Shown here: in pieces, positions 26,336 through 35,119 of the stretch
Position numbering within the stretch: position 1 is the first letter of the stretch
Layout of the letters: the number at the start of each line of letters is the position of its first letter
NCBI RefSeq assembly: GCF_028689845.1
Contig: NZ_JAQVCH010000001.1
Location: 186,001-250,000, forward strand
DNA from: Flavobacterium sp.
GTDB taxonomy: Bacteria > Bacteroidota > Bacteroidia > Flavobacteriales > Flavobacteriaceae
Length of the DNA: 64,000 nucleotides
Reading direction: 5' to 3'
Position numbers and translations under genes: made by a program
Notes under the pieces: generated by a model
Told to the model about the DNA's origin: nothing
The model's database searches: none
The model's input: only the letters and a program-made list of their open reading frames with translations

Positions 26336-27019
26336 CTACTCCTTCATCATTTCCAATTTTTCTTTAATCATTTCCTTTTCCTTCGGAAAGAAACCTTGAA
26401 TGATTAAAAAGAAACCAAAAACCATTAAAATGACGCTAATCACGCGTTTTATTTTATAAATAATATAAGGTGTTAATCGGTTTTTTAATTGCTTGGCTAA
26501 AATTATTTTAATAATATCCGTAATTAAATAAGTGATAATTATCGAGGAAATAAATAGAATAATCCGATTGGGTTCCATATTCATTTTTGGCCCAAAAACG
26601 ATAATGATTCCGACCCAAAAGCCCAGCACGCCAATGTTGATAAAATTAAGTAAAAAACCTTTAAAAAATAAACCTAAATAATTGTTTTTTGGAAGTGTAT
26701 CGGCGGTTAGCTCAGGATTGAGTTTTTTATTTTTGTTGGTTTTCTCTTTAATAAAAGATATCAATCCGAAAAAAAACATAATTACACCACCAAATATAAA
26801 TAAACTCGGATCGTCTTTGAGTTGTTCTAATAATTGATTCGTACTATAATAAGCAATCAAAATAAAAACAATATCACCTAAAACAACGCCAACGTCAAAA
26901 ACCATAGCCGCTTTAAAACCCTTGCTGATACTCGTTTCTAATAAAACAAAGAATACAGGACCAATGGTAAAAGCTAGTAAAATTCCCCATGGAATGGCAG
27001 CAAGAATATCATTTAGCAT
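26336..27019 (-). CDS. LysE/RhtB-family exporter
   Basis: 227 residues from the ATG at 27019; a TTG five codons earlier was rejected. Six hydrophobic segments are visible. The N-terminal helix with the family signature WGILLAFTIGPVFFVLLETS and the following GFKAAMVFDVGVVLGDIVFI identify LysE-type amino-acid or small-metabolite exporters. The loop between the third and fourth helices is Lys/Asn-rich (KEKTNKNKKLNPE). The last helix is followed by a charged tail. Substrate unknown. Two hairpins lie between it and the upstream head-GIN gene. Confidence 0.85.
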   Translation of the reverse strand: MLNDILAAIPWGILLAFTIGPVFFVLLETSISKGFKAAMVFDVGVVLGDIVFILIAYYSTNQLLEQLKDDPSLFIFGGVIMFFFGLISFIKEKTNKNKKLNPELTADTLPKNNYLGLFFKGFLLNFINIGVLGFWVGIIIVFGPKMNMEPNRIILFISSIIITYLITDIIKIILAKQLKNRLTPYIIYKIKRVISVILMVFGFFLIIQGFFPKEKEMIKEKLEMMKE

Positions 27020-27039
27020 TAAAAGTAGTTTCAAATTTT

Positions 27040-27103
27040 AAGTTTTGGGCTTAACCAAAACTTTATAAATGCTAATTTAAAATTTAAAATTCAAAATTAG
27101 CAA
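27040..27103 (-). terminator. Hairpins between head-GIN gene and LysE gene
   Basis: A 9-bp stem AAGTTTTGG (27040-27048) / CCAAAACTT (27055-27063), and just to its right GCTAATTT / AAATTAGC (about 27069-27103) around AT-rich heptamer-like sequence. On the minus strand they follow the head-GIN stop and precede the LysE start, so one probably ends the head-GIN transcript. Confidence 0.5.
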
Positions 27104-27107
27104 CTTC

Positions 27108-27776
27108 TTACTTCATTTCTTTGATATTTCCACCAATTACTGTTTTTTGGTTGATTTGTTTTGGACTTCCATAAATATAGACATCGCCGCCTGCACTCAC
27201 TCTAGCGTCAACAAAATCGGTTGCAAACACCTCTGCATCACCACCAGCACTCACACGAACTTTGGTTTGTTTACTACTAAATTCTTTCGCTTCTAATTCG
27301 CCACCAGAAGTAATGGTAATATCTTGATTTTCTGTGGTTCCTTTTACGGTAACTTTTCCACCAGAATTTAATTTTAAAGTCGCTCTTTGTACTTCTAAAA
27401 CAATTTTAATTTCTGCTCCTTCTTTGGCACTTATTGAAAAAGCAACTGCTTTAATTGGTGTTTCACTGTTTACATAAGAACCTTCGCTGGCTTCTACATT
27501 ATCTAATTTTTGATAATAAACGGTTGCTTCAATTGTTTCACCTTGTAATAATTTTTTAAATGGCATTCTGATTTTTAGCTCACCATTTTTATTGATTACT
27601 TCGACTTCACTTGCTCTTGTTCCTTTAATTTCGACTTTACTTTCATCGGATGGAATTAATTGAACAGAAATTTGATCAAATACCTTTACACCAGTAAAAT
27701 CTCCAGGATTTTTAGTCGCATTTTGAGCTAATAAGGAAGAAGAAACTAGAATAAAAATGAAGATTAATTTTTTCAT
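27108..27776 (-). CDS. Secreted head-GIN domain protein (DUF2807 / putative auto-transporter adhesin)
   Basis: 222 residues. Signal peptide MKKLIFIFILVSSSLLAQ. The mature part is a right-handed beta-helix-like series of short strands typical of the head-GIN family: FTGVKVFDQISVQLIPSDES, then IKGTRASEVEVINKNGELKI, repeats of the form ISAKEGAEIKI, LKLNSGGKVTVKGT, ITSGGELEAK, VRVSAGGDAEV and RVSAGGDVYIYG, ending with a Lys-rich tail. It is predicted to be periplasmic or surface-located. Function is unknown across the family. Confidence 0.85.
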   Translation of the reverse strand: MKKLIFIFILVSSSLLAQNATKNPGDFTGVKVFDQISVQLIPSDESKVEIKGTRASEVEVINKNGELKIRMPFKKLLQGETIEATVYYQKLDNVEASEGSYVNSETPIKAVAFSISAKEGAEIKIVLEVQRATLKLNSGGKVTVKGTTENQDITITSGGELEAKEFSSKQTKVRVSAGGDAEVFATDFVDARVSAGGDVYIYGSPKQINQKTVIGGNIKEMK

Positions 27777-27879
27777 AAGATAATTTTATAGGTTGAATGT
27801 TGATTTGGTACAAAAACAATACCAATCCAAAGACTTGAATTAATTTTAAATGTTACAGTTTTGAAAATAAATTTTGGAT

Positions 27880-30057
27880 TTACTCTTTTCTTCTAATAAA
27901 ATGAAAATCTAATTGTTTTTTGACCAAATCAGCATTTTTTACTTTCACATAGACTTCATCACCTAATTGCAAAATACTTTTAGAAACTTCGCCTACTAAG
28001 GCATATTGCTTTTCATCAAAAACATAGTAATCTTCTTTAATTTCGCGAACTCGTACCATTCCTTCACATTTATTTTCGATGATTTCTACATAAATTCCCC
28101 ATTCGGTTACACCAGAAATTACGCCCAAAAACTCTTGGTCTTTGTGGTCTTGCATGTATTTTACTTGCATGTATTTGATGGAATCACGCTCTGCTTGAGC
28201 GGCCAAATATTCCATTTCAGAGGAATGCACACATTTTTCTTCATAGACTTCTTCACTCACACTTTTACCTCGATCTAGATAATATTGCAGTAAACGATGG
28301 GCCATGATATCTGGATATCGGCGAATCGGCGAGGTGAAATGCGAATAATAATCGAAAGCTAAACCATAATGACCAATATTTTCTGTAGAATATTTAGCTT
28401 TACTCATGGTTCGAATAGCCAGGGTATCTACCAAATTTTGTTCTTTTTTACCATTGACTTCACTCAATAAATTATTCAGGGATTTTGAAATATTTTGTTT
28501 TGATTTTAAATCAATTTTATAACCAAATTTTGCAATCACGGTTTGTAAATTAATTAATTTATCTTCATTCGGTTCATCGTGAATTCTGTAAATAAACGTT
28601 TTCTTTTGTTTACCAATGAATTCAGCAACTTTTCTATTCGCTAAAAGCATGAATTCTTCAATTAAATGATTGGCATCTTTAGAAACTTTAAAGAAAACAC
28701 CAATTGGTTCTGCGGCTTCATTTAAATTGAATTTTACTTCCACTTTATCAAATGAAATTGCTCCATGAGCCATTCTTTTTTGTCTAAGAATTTTGGCTAA
28801 TTCATCTAATTTCAAGGTGGCTTCTACAACTTCTTCTGAAGCTTTAAAATCTTCTCCGGTTAACGAAATAGCAGCAGGAATAATTGCTTGCTTTGTTTCA
28901 ATAATATGCTGAGCTTCTTCATACGCAAAACGTTGGTCTGAATAAATCACGGTTCGTCCAAACCACGAATTTAAAACTTCTGCTTTAGGCGAAATTTCAA
29001 AAACAGCCGAAAAAGTTAATTTATCTTCATTCGGATTTAACGAGCACGCATCGTTACTCAACACTTCTGGAAGCATAGGAACGACTCTATCGACTAAATA
29101 AACCGAAGTGGCTCTACTATATGCTTCTTCATCTAAAATGGTTCCTTCTTGCACATAATGCGATACATCGGCAATATGAATTCCTATTTCATAATTTCCG
29201 TTCGCTAATTTTTCAAAAGATAAGGCATCATCAAAATCTTTCGCATCTTTTGGATCGATGGTATAGGTAAATGTTTTTCGCATGTCGCGGCGACTATCAA
29301 TATCGGCCTGAGTTACCTTTGTATCAATTTTACTTGCAAATACTTCTACTTCAATTGGAAAATCATAGGGTAAACCATATTCGGCTAAAATGGCATGAAT
29401 TTCGGTATTGTGTTCTCCTGGTTTTCCTAAAACTTTGACTACAGAACCAAATGGTGAATCAGCTTTTGTTGGCCAATCTTCCATTTTTACTAAAACGACA
29501 TCGCCGTGTTCTGCCTCGCCAATTTTATTTTTTGGAATAAAAATGTCAGTGTACATTTTGGTATTTGCCGTCGTAACAAAAGCAAAATTCTTTTGAATGT
29601 CTATCACACCCACAAATTCTGTTTTGGCTCGTTCTAACACTTCTAACACTTCTGCTTCTGGCCTTCTGGAGCTTCTACGGTTGTAGATATAGGCTTTGAC
29701 TTTATCGTTATCTAAGGCGTGGTTTAAATTGATAAAAGGTACAAATACATCTTCTTCCAATTCATCACAAACAAAATAGCCTGTTTTACGCGAAGTCATA
29801 TCGATGGTTCCTTCATAGTATTCCGCTTTGGAAACCATTTTGTATTTACCATTTTCTGATTCGTGAATTTTATCTTGTGCTTTTAAAATTTTTAAATCAC
29901 GAATGATTTCGTTTCTACTTTTGGTATCACTTAATTCTAAAAAAGCAGCAATTTGTTTGTAATCAAAGGATTTGCTTGGCTCTTTAGACAGAATTTTAAA
30001 AATTTGTGCGGTAAAATCTTTATTTTTTTTTCCTATTTTTCTAGGTTGCTTACTCAT
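27880..30057 (-). CDS. rnr: Ribonuclease R (3'-5' exoribonuclease)
   Basis: 725 residues. An N-terminal basic region and winged helix (KNKDFTAQIFKILSKEPSKS) are followed by cold-shock domains (about 75-220), the RNB catalytic domain with the acidic site TIDPKDAKDFDDALSFE (about 265-281) and HIADVSHYV, the FTSPIRRYPDIMAHRLLQYY segment near 585, and a C-terminal S1 domain (GVISGVTEWGIYVEIIENKC). It degrades structured RNA, rRNA fragments and mRNA in the cytoplasm. No operon partner. Its upstream side faces a relic of a T9SS gene. Confidence 0.95.
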   Translation of the reverse strand: MSKQPRKIGKKNKDFTAQIFKILSKEPSKSFDYKQIAAFLELSDTKSRNEIIRDLKILKAQDKIHESENGKYKMVSKAEYYEGTIDMTSRKTGYFVCDELEEDVFVPFINLNHALDNDKVKAYIYNRRSSRRPEAEVLEVLERAKTEFVGVIDIQKNFAFVTTANTKMYTDIFIPKNKIGEAEHGDVVLVKMEDWPTKADSPFGSVVKVLGKPGEHNTEIHAILAEYGLPYDFPIEVEVFASKIDTKVTQADIDSRRDMRKTFTYTIDPKDAKDFDDALSFEKLANGNYEIGIHIADVSHYVQEGTILDEEAYSRATSVYLVDRVVPMLPEVLSNDACSLNPNEDKLTFSAVFEISPKAEVLNSWFGRTVIYSDQRFAYEEAQHIIETKQAIIPAAISLTGEDFKASEEVVEATLKLDELAKILRQKRMAHGAISFDKVEVKFNLNEAAEPIGVFFKVSKDANHLIEEFMLLANRKVAEFIGKQKKTFIYRIHDEPNEDKLINLQTVIAKFGYKIDLKSKQNISKSLNNLLSEVNGKKEQNLVDTLAIRTMSKAKYSTENIGHYGLAFDYYSHFTSPIRRYPDIMAHRLLQYYLDRGKSVSEEVYEEKCVHSSEMEYLAAQAERDSIKYMQVKYMQDHKDQEFLGVISGVTEWGIYVEIIENKCEGMVRVREIKEDYYVFDEKQYALVGEVSKSILQLGDEVYVKVKNADLVKKQLDFHFIRRKE

Positions 30058-30140
30058 AATTCATTTCTAATAAAGTTGAAAATTACGAAGAAGATTTCAA
30101 AAAATAGAAAATTACGAAAAGATTTATCTTAAAAATATCG

Positions 30141-30228
30141 TTAGTTTTTTATAAATTGTTCCGTAATCTTTTGTGTTCCATCTCGAAGACTAAGAAAATA
30201 AACACCTGTTTTAATAATCACCACTCTT
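30141..30228 (-). pseudogene. Relic of a T9SS type A C-terminal sorting domain
   Basis: On the minus strand the sequence reads VVIIKTGVYFLSLRDGTQKI-TEQFIKN-stop, the unmistakable last strand pair of a type A Por-secretion domain (compare the end of the CotH-domain protein at 50859: GLYILQLEVDGKKEIKKIIK). An in-frame stop comes one codon before this stretch and no longer frame precedes it, so only about 28 codons survive of a once larger secreted protein. Confidence 0.75.
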
Positions 30229-30348
30229 TATTAAAATGAAGAAATCATGCGTATTTTGATAATAGATTTATCTATTTTTAAAAATTATCGTCTAACATAA
30301 AAAGTATTTAAAAAACCAACATTCACTATCTTTATAAAAATTTGATAA

Positions 30349-30585
30349 ATGAAAGAGTTCATCACCGTTGCAATTTTTAATTTACCTTCAGAAATTGCAG
30401 TATTAAAATCAATTTTAGAAAACGAAGGAATTCCTTATTTTTTTGAAAATGAAACCATTGTTTCGATTGATCCTTTTGCGAGTATTGCTTATGGCGGTAT
30501 TAAACTAAAAGTGCATCCAAGCGACGTAACACTTGTTCAACAAATTTTAGATAACTTGGATAGTCATTTACGAATTGTTGAATGA
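30349..30585 (+). CDS. DUF2007 small signal-transducing-like protein
   Basis: 78 residues. It has the DUF2007 form: a beta strand with the start FITVAIFNLPSEIAVLKSIL, then ENEGIPYFFENETIV, an aromatic/small GGIKLKVHPSDV strand, and a terminal helix VQQILDNLD. The fold resembles a PII-like or ferredoxin-like alpha/beta unit. The family is widespread and uncharacterised. It stands alone with long AT-rich non-coding DNA on its right. Confidence 0.8.
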   Translation: MKEFITVAIFNLPSEIAVLKSILENEGIPYFFENETIVSIDPFASIAYGGIKLKVHPSDVTLVQQILDNLDSHLRIVE

Positions 30586-31159
30586 AATGAATCCAAACAA
30601 ATTTAAAAATGAAATAAAGTTGTCAACATTCATTAAAAACAAAAACAAAAAATCTTTAAATAAATTTATTTCATGGTGGTTATTATAGCCTGTTAATTTG
30701 TACTAAAACTTTCTACTTTTAAAACTTGAAATGAATTTAGACTTAGTTTTACAAATTTATCAACAGCTTATTGTTGAATTAAAGAATTGATACTGATGCT
30801 TTTTTTACTTCTTATCAACAGTTGTTAACATCCAAAAAATAGTGAATTAGCGGCATAAGTTTTTCTATTTTAATTGTTGAAAACTAACACTTACTAGTTG
30901 ATAAATTTTATGTAAATAAATCTAACTAAAGTAGTTTATTTCATTTCAATTTTTGATTAGAAAAAATTTCTTAACTTCTTCAAAATACTTCTTAAATTCT
31001 ATCTTGATTTATTAACAATCAATGTTAATTTAAGTTAACCTCACTATCAAGCGATTAAGGAATTCTATTAACAATGCTATTATTTAACAATTTAATTTAG
31101 TTAAAAAATTGATTATCAATATTTTATGATACTATTCTATTTTAATACTTGTTTATTAC
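30586..31159. other. 574-bp AT-rich non-coding region with DnaA-box-like 9-mers
   Basis: No coding frame was found. TTATCAACA, one mismatch from the DnaA box TTATCCACA, occurs at 30757-30765 and 30812-30820; related forms are GTTGATAA (30897-30904, opposite strand) and TTATCAATA near 31113. Several TTAAC/GTTAA palindrome-like motifs occur near 31008-31090. It is one of the longest gene-free stretches in the window. It may simply be degraded DNA. Confidence 0.3.
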
Positions 31160-32308
31160 TCAAACCAATTTCCATAAAGCACGAAAAGTTGCTTTTATAA
31201 ATAACCACTTTGGTAATTGTAACATCACTTTTAAATCAGAATAAAAAGTACCTTCTTCATTCAAGAAAATAAAGATGTCTTGAATTTTATTTTTTTGAAA
31301 GAGCATCCCAAAAATTTCTGCTCCTCTTTCATTGTTTTTATATAATACTTCCAACAAGATTAAATCGTAGAACCAATACCGATTTCGTTTTGAAAACTGA
31401 TTTAACTTTTTATTGGTTTTTAAAAATGAAACGAGATCTTTTGATTTTTTTACACTATTATAAAAAGTAAAACCAGTACTCGCTTTGGTCCATCCGCCAG
31501 CAGTGCCAATAAATAAAACACGAGACGTATTTTGTGAATCAAACCGAAAGCAAGACATCGGAATATTGCCCGATTCTTTCTCACTAATTTCATAATCTGT
31601 AATTCCTCTATTTTTTAAATAGCGAGCTATTTCTTGTTCATAAACTGATTTTTCTAATAATTTTTCAGAAAATAAGGTATATTCAAACAAGGCTTCATTT
31701 GGAGAAGTGGGCAAAACATACATAAATCGTGTATTTCTTTTTTGTTCTATCGTAAAATCCATAAATTTCACTACCGTATCATCAAATAATGGCTCTTTGC
31801 TTTTGATAAACCAGCCTACAAAATGTTGTTTTAAATACGGATATTTTGTTTGATGTAAAAGTCGCTTTGCATCAAACAAACTAGTGAGTAAAAAGGAAGC
31901 GGTGTAATTCGATTGTTTACCTTGCACCAAAACAGACTCGAAATTGGTTTGCCAATCGATAATCTCATCTGTAAACAAACTAAAATTACTTTTTTGAGCG
32001 ATCAAATCATAAACCAAATCATAAAAATCTTTACTCCGAATCATTTTATAAAAAAATGGATTCATGTTGAAAACGGCTTCAAAATCATGATTTCCAATAA
32101 AAGCAGTATCCCATTTTTTGGATAAAATAGTAGTAAACTCGCCATTTTCCTCTTCCCAAAAACACCAGGTGCGGTCGTTTTTATTTTTAAGCTCTTTATC
32201 AATAATCGCAATGGATTTATTATCAAACCAAGGGTCATTTGCCATTCGATAAGCGGTGAGTAATCCAGCTAAACCAGAACCAAGAAGGATATAATCGTAT
32301 TTTTTCAT
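31160..32308 (-). CDS. crtY: Lycopene cyclase (carotenoid biosynthesis)
   Basis: 382 residues. The N terminus is a dinucleotide-binding motif (YDYILLGSGLAGLLTAYRMA), followed by the lycopene-cyclase landmark DRTWCFWE (about 45-52) and, further on, GTAGGWTKASTGFTF (about 268-282). This is the CrtY/CrtL type flavoprotein that folds lycopene ends to beta-ionone rings to give beta-carotene, the route to zeaxanthin in yellow flavobacteria. It is alone here; no crtB, crtI or crtZ lies in the window. It stands divergent from rpiB. Confidence 0.9.
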   Translation of the reverse strand: MKKYDYILLGSGLAGLLTAYRMANDPWFDNKSIAIIDKELKNKNDRTWCFWEEENGEFTTILSKKWDTAFIGNHDFEAVFNMNPFFYKMIRSKDFYDLVYDLIAQKSNFSLFTDEIIDWQTNFESVLVQGKQSNYTASFLLTSLFDAKRLLHQTKYPYLKQHFVGWFIKSKEPLFDDTVVKFMDFTIEQKRNTRFMYVLPTSPNEALFEYTLFSEKLLEKSVYEQEIARYLKNRGITDYEISEKESGNIPMSCFRFDSQNTSRVLFIGTAGGWTKASTGFTFYNSVKKSKDLVSFLKTNKKLNQFSKRNRYWFYDLILLEVLYKNNERGAEIFGMLFQKNKIQDIFIFLNEEGTFYSDLKVMLQLPKWLFIKATFRALWKLV

Positions 32309-32532
32309 ATAGATAATAGACTGCTAATTTGCTATTTTATTTAATCAATGAATCAGCGGTAAAAATTAAAATGTATTATTAAATTTTTTAAAAATCGATT
32401 CCAGAATAGGGAAGTGCGGTCCAAAAAACAATGGATTATCATTAAAGTAACAAACCTGACCGTTAAATTTCATCCTTACCTTATTGATTTTGATTATTTT
32501 TGTAAAGATAAAAAATAACAACACAACTACTC

Positions 32533-32964
32533 ATGAAAATAGCCATTGGAAATGATCACGCTGGTCCAGACTACAAAAAAGCAATTATTGAATTTTTAGA
32601 AAAACAAGATCACGAGGTCATCAATTACGGAACCGACTCGGAGGCAAGTGTGGATTATCCTGATTTTGGTCATCCCGTTGCTATTGATGTTGAAACTAAA
32701 AAAGTAGATTTCGGAATCGTGATTTGTGGCAGCGGAAACGGCATTGCAATGACCGTTAATAAACACCAAGGCGTTCGTGCTGCTTTGTGTTGGACCAAAG
32801 AAATTGCCGAGTTAGCACGACTACATAATGACGCCAATGTGATTAGTATTCCAGCTCGATTTACCTCAATTCCGCAAGCGGTTGCCATGGTTGAAACGTT
32901 TTTAAACACTGCATTTGAAGGCGGAAGACATCAAAATCGTGTCAATAAAATTGCTTGTCAATAA
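32533..32964 (+). CDS. rpiB: Ribose-5-phosphate isomerase B
   Basis: 143 residues. RpiB/LacAB family: start IAIGNDHAGPDYKKAIIEFL, the active-site Cys loop GIVICGSGNGIAMTVNK (Cys about 68) and NDANVISIPARF. It interconverts ribose 5-phosphate and ribulose 5-phosphate in the pentose phosphate pathway. The CDF gene follows 13 bases after its stop, so the two are probably co-transcribed. A TATTTTTG motif lies at 32495-32502. Confidence 0.93.
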   Translation: MKIAIGNDHAGPDYKKAIIEFLEKQDHEVINYGTDSEASVDYPDFGHPVAIDVETKKVDFGIVICGSGNGIAMTVNKHQGVRAALCWTKEIAELARLHNDANVISIPARFTSIPQAVAMVETFLNTAFEGGRHQNRVNKIACQ

Positions 32965-32977
32965 ATCTAAAAACTAA

Positions 32978-33883
32978 ATGTCCACCAATCCCAAAATCCA
33001 TAAGCATCATGTAGAAGGAAAGAATTTATTCTATTCTATTCTGCTTAATTCTGTGATTACTATTGCCCAAGTTATTGGCGGAATCATTTCGGGCAGCTTA
33101 GCGTTGATTTCGGATGCGTTGCACAATTTTTCGGATGTACTTTCTTTAATTTTTAGCTTAGTAGCTCATAAATTATCCAGAAGAAAAGCTTCTACAAGTC
33201 AAACTTTTGGATTCAAGAGAGCGGAACTAATTGCTGCGTTTATCAATGCTTCTACGTTAATTATTGTAGCTTTTATTTTAATTTATCATGCGGTATTTAA
33301 ATTAATGAAACCTGAGCCAATTGACTCCGATTTGGTTATTTGGTTAGCCTTTTTAGGAATTGCGGTCAATGGGTTTTCTGTTTTATTATTACGAAAAGAT
33401 GCGGCTCATAACTTAAACATGAAATCGGCTTATTTACATTTATTAACCGATATGATGGCTTCTGTTGCTGTATTAACTGGTGGATTATTAATGAAATATT
33501 ACCAAATTTATTGGGTTGACAGCGTGATGACCTTGCTTATTGCCGCTTATCTAATTGTTGTTGGTTTTGATTTATTTTTAAAATCTACCAAAATGCTAAT
33601 GCTTTTTACGCCAGATTATTTAGATATTAAAGAAATTGTTCGCGAAGTGCATAAGATTGAAGGAGTAAGGAAGTTGCACCACATTCATGTGTGGCATTTA
33701 AATGAAGAAGAATTGCATTTGGAAGCTCATTTGGATTGTGCTGAAAATATCAAAATGAGTGAATTTAATAGTTTATTAGACGAAATTGAAGAAGTACTTT
33801 ATGAAAAATTCAACATCAATCATGTGAATATTCAACCCGAATTTCAAAAAGTGGATCCAAAAGATTTTATTGTGCAGGATTAG
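32978..33883 (+). CDS. Cation diffusion facilitator (CzcD/ZitB-like Zn2+ exporter)
   Basis: 301 residues. Six transmembrane helices and a cytoplasmic C-terminal domain. The metal-site pairs are HxxxD in helix 2 (ISDALHNFSDVLS) and HxxxD in helix 5 (HLLTDMMASVAVL). The C-terminal domain has HIHVWHLNEEELHLEAHLDC. Exports Zn2+ or related divalent metals in exchange for protons. The last 45 coding bases plus the stop and following T run are duplicated exactly 2318 bases downstream, at the far side of an AT-rich insert; the gene itself appears intact, ending FQKVDPKDFIVQD. Confidence 0.92.
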   Translation: MSTNPKIHKHHVEGKNLFYSILLNSVITIAQVIGGIISGSLALISDALHNFSDVLSLIFSLVAHKLSRRKASTSQTFGFKRAELIAAFINASTLIIVAFILIYHAVFKLMKPEPIDSDLVIWLAFLGIAVNGFSVLLLRKDAAHNLNMKSAYLHLLTDMMASVAVLTGGLLMKYYQIYWVDSVMTLLIAAYLIVVGFDLFLKSTKMLMLFTPDYLDIKEIVREVHKIEGVRKLHHIHVWHLNEEELHLEAHLDCAENIKMSEFNSLLDEIEEVLYEKFNINHVNIQPEFQKVDPKDFIVQD

Positions 33884-33888
33884 TTTTT
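33839..33888. repeat. Left 50-bp direct repeat (CDF 3' end) of the 2.3-kb insert
   Basis: GAATTTCAAAAAGTGGATCC... through GGATTAGTTTTT is identical over 50 bases to 36157-36206. This copy is the true 3' end of the CDF gene including its stop codon. Confidence 0.95.
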
Positions 33889-33916
33889 TATAAGAAGTTT
33901 CAATTTTCCTATATAA

Positions 33917-34478
33917 TTATCTAATAAACTTATTTATATCAGCATAAATTTTTTCATAAGTCAAAAACTTAGATACATAAATAATATCAGCATTTTTATT
34001 AAATAAAATTAAATTATCAGAGCCATAAATTATTTCAGACTCATATTTTTCATTGATTAATTCTTTGATAAAACCTTGGAAATTTTTATAATTTGATTTT
34101 TTTACCGTTTTAACAATAATTTCACCAAACGAATAATTAAATAAATATCCTTCAAAATTATATTTTTCTTTAAATTTATTTTTAAATTTTTGTAAATCAG
34201 CATTTCGATCTTTTGAAAGAATAATGATTAATAAGTTAATATTATTAACATGAGTAAACTCAATTATATTTTGGAAATTCTTTTACACAAGGAGCACACC
34301 AATCGGTATATGTATAGATTATACTAAACTCTTTATTAGAATTTTTAATAATTTCTATTATCTCATTTTCAGTTACTTTATCCTCAACCTTAGTATTTTG
34401 TGAATTTGTAAAACCATAATTGAGACAAAAAAGCATTATAAATAAATGTTTCATATTTGAAGAATATTTTATTTTCAT
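33917..34478 (-). pseudogene. TlpA-like thioredoxin, frameshifted after the CxxC motif
   Basis: From the first ATG at 34478, or more likely 34454 (signal peptide MKHLFIMLFCLNYGFTNSQ), the frame runs through YTDWCAPCVKEFPKYN and stops at 34260. Shifting by one base at that point opens a further frame of about 114 codons (EFTHVNNINLLIIILSKDRN, NADIIYVSKFLTYEKIYADI) to a stop at 33917, giving a full thioredoxin-fold length. One extra base just after CAPC therefore breaks the gene, or it is a sequencing error in an AT-rich stretch. The stop is 33 bases from the CDF stop. It is the last gene of the minus-strand group of the insert. Confidence 0.8.
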
Positions 34479-34538
34479 ACCTTTTTTACCAAAAAAAAAT
34501 TTTTACAATGTGAAAGTAAAAGGAAAAAAACATAATGC

Positions 34539-35045
34539 CTATTTATTTTCATCAATAAATTTTATGATTTCAATTAAATTTACTTTGCCATCGAATCGTT
34601 TTAATATTTTTCCATTTTTAAGAACAATTGTTCTTGGCAGTTCATCAATTATTATAGTCTTATTATCATTAAAAAAATCTTTTAGTGATTTTTTATATTT
34701 ATAGTCGACAACAGAAGTTTCCTCCCAAGAGAAATTATTTTTAGTATGAGCCTCAATAGCTTTTAGTGTATCTTTATCATAAGAAAAAGATATAAAATTT
34801 ATTTCTGTAGGATACTTCTTTTTTAGATTATTTAATAAAGGAATTTCCTCAAGGCAAGGTTTGCACCATGACGCCCAAAGATTGATTACAACTAATTCTT
34901 CTTTTTTAATAAAATTCGAATAGGTATAACTGTTTTCAACGTCATTATTAAAATTATATTCTACATTAAATTTATCATTATTTAATACAAAAAACAAACT
35001 TGTAAAGAATAGTATTAAAAATATAATAATTATAGTTTTTTTCAT
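34539..35045 (-). CDS. TlpA/ResA-like membrane-anchored thioredoxin
   Basis: 168 residues. An N-terminal hydrophobic anchor or signal (KKTIIIIFLILFFTSLFFVL) is followed by a thioredoxin fold with the active site WASWCKPCLEEIPLLNNLKK (CKPC at about residue 61-64) and the cis-Pro loop ELPRTIVLKNGK. It acts outside the cytoplasm in thiol-disulfide exchange. It lies between the secreted Cys protein gene (74 bases upstream, with a hairpin) and the frameshifted second thioredoxin, which suggests they handle the disulfides of that protein. Lower GC than the surrounding core genes. Confidence 0.85.
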   Translation of the reverse strand: MKKTIIIIFLILFFTSLFFVLNNDKFNVEYNFNNDVENSYTYSNFIKKEELVVINLWASWCKPCLEEIPLLNNLKKKYPTEINFISFSYDKDTLKAIEAHTKNNFSWEETSVVDYKYKKSLKDFFNDNKTIIIDELPRTIVLKNGKILKRFDGKVNLIEIIKFIDENK

Positions 35046-35072
35046 TTTTATGATATTTGTTAATGTTTAGTT

Positions 35073-35103
35073 ATACCATCATCAAATTTTTTGATGATGG
35101 TAT
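35073..35103 (-). promoter_or_regulatory. Intercistronic hairpin between secreted Cys protein and thioredoxin genes
   Basis: Perfect 14-bp stem ATACCATCATCAAA (35073-35086) / TTTGATGATGGTAT (35090-35103) with a 3-base loop. On the minus strand no T run follows it, so it looks like an expression-balancing or RNA-stabilising hairpin, not a terminator. Confidence 0.6.
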
Positions 35104-35119
35104 TATAAGGATTTTAAAT

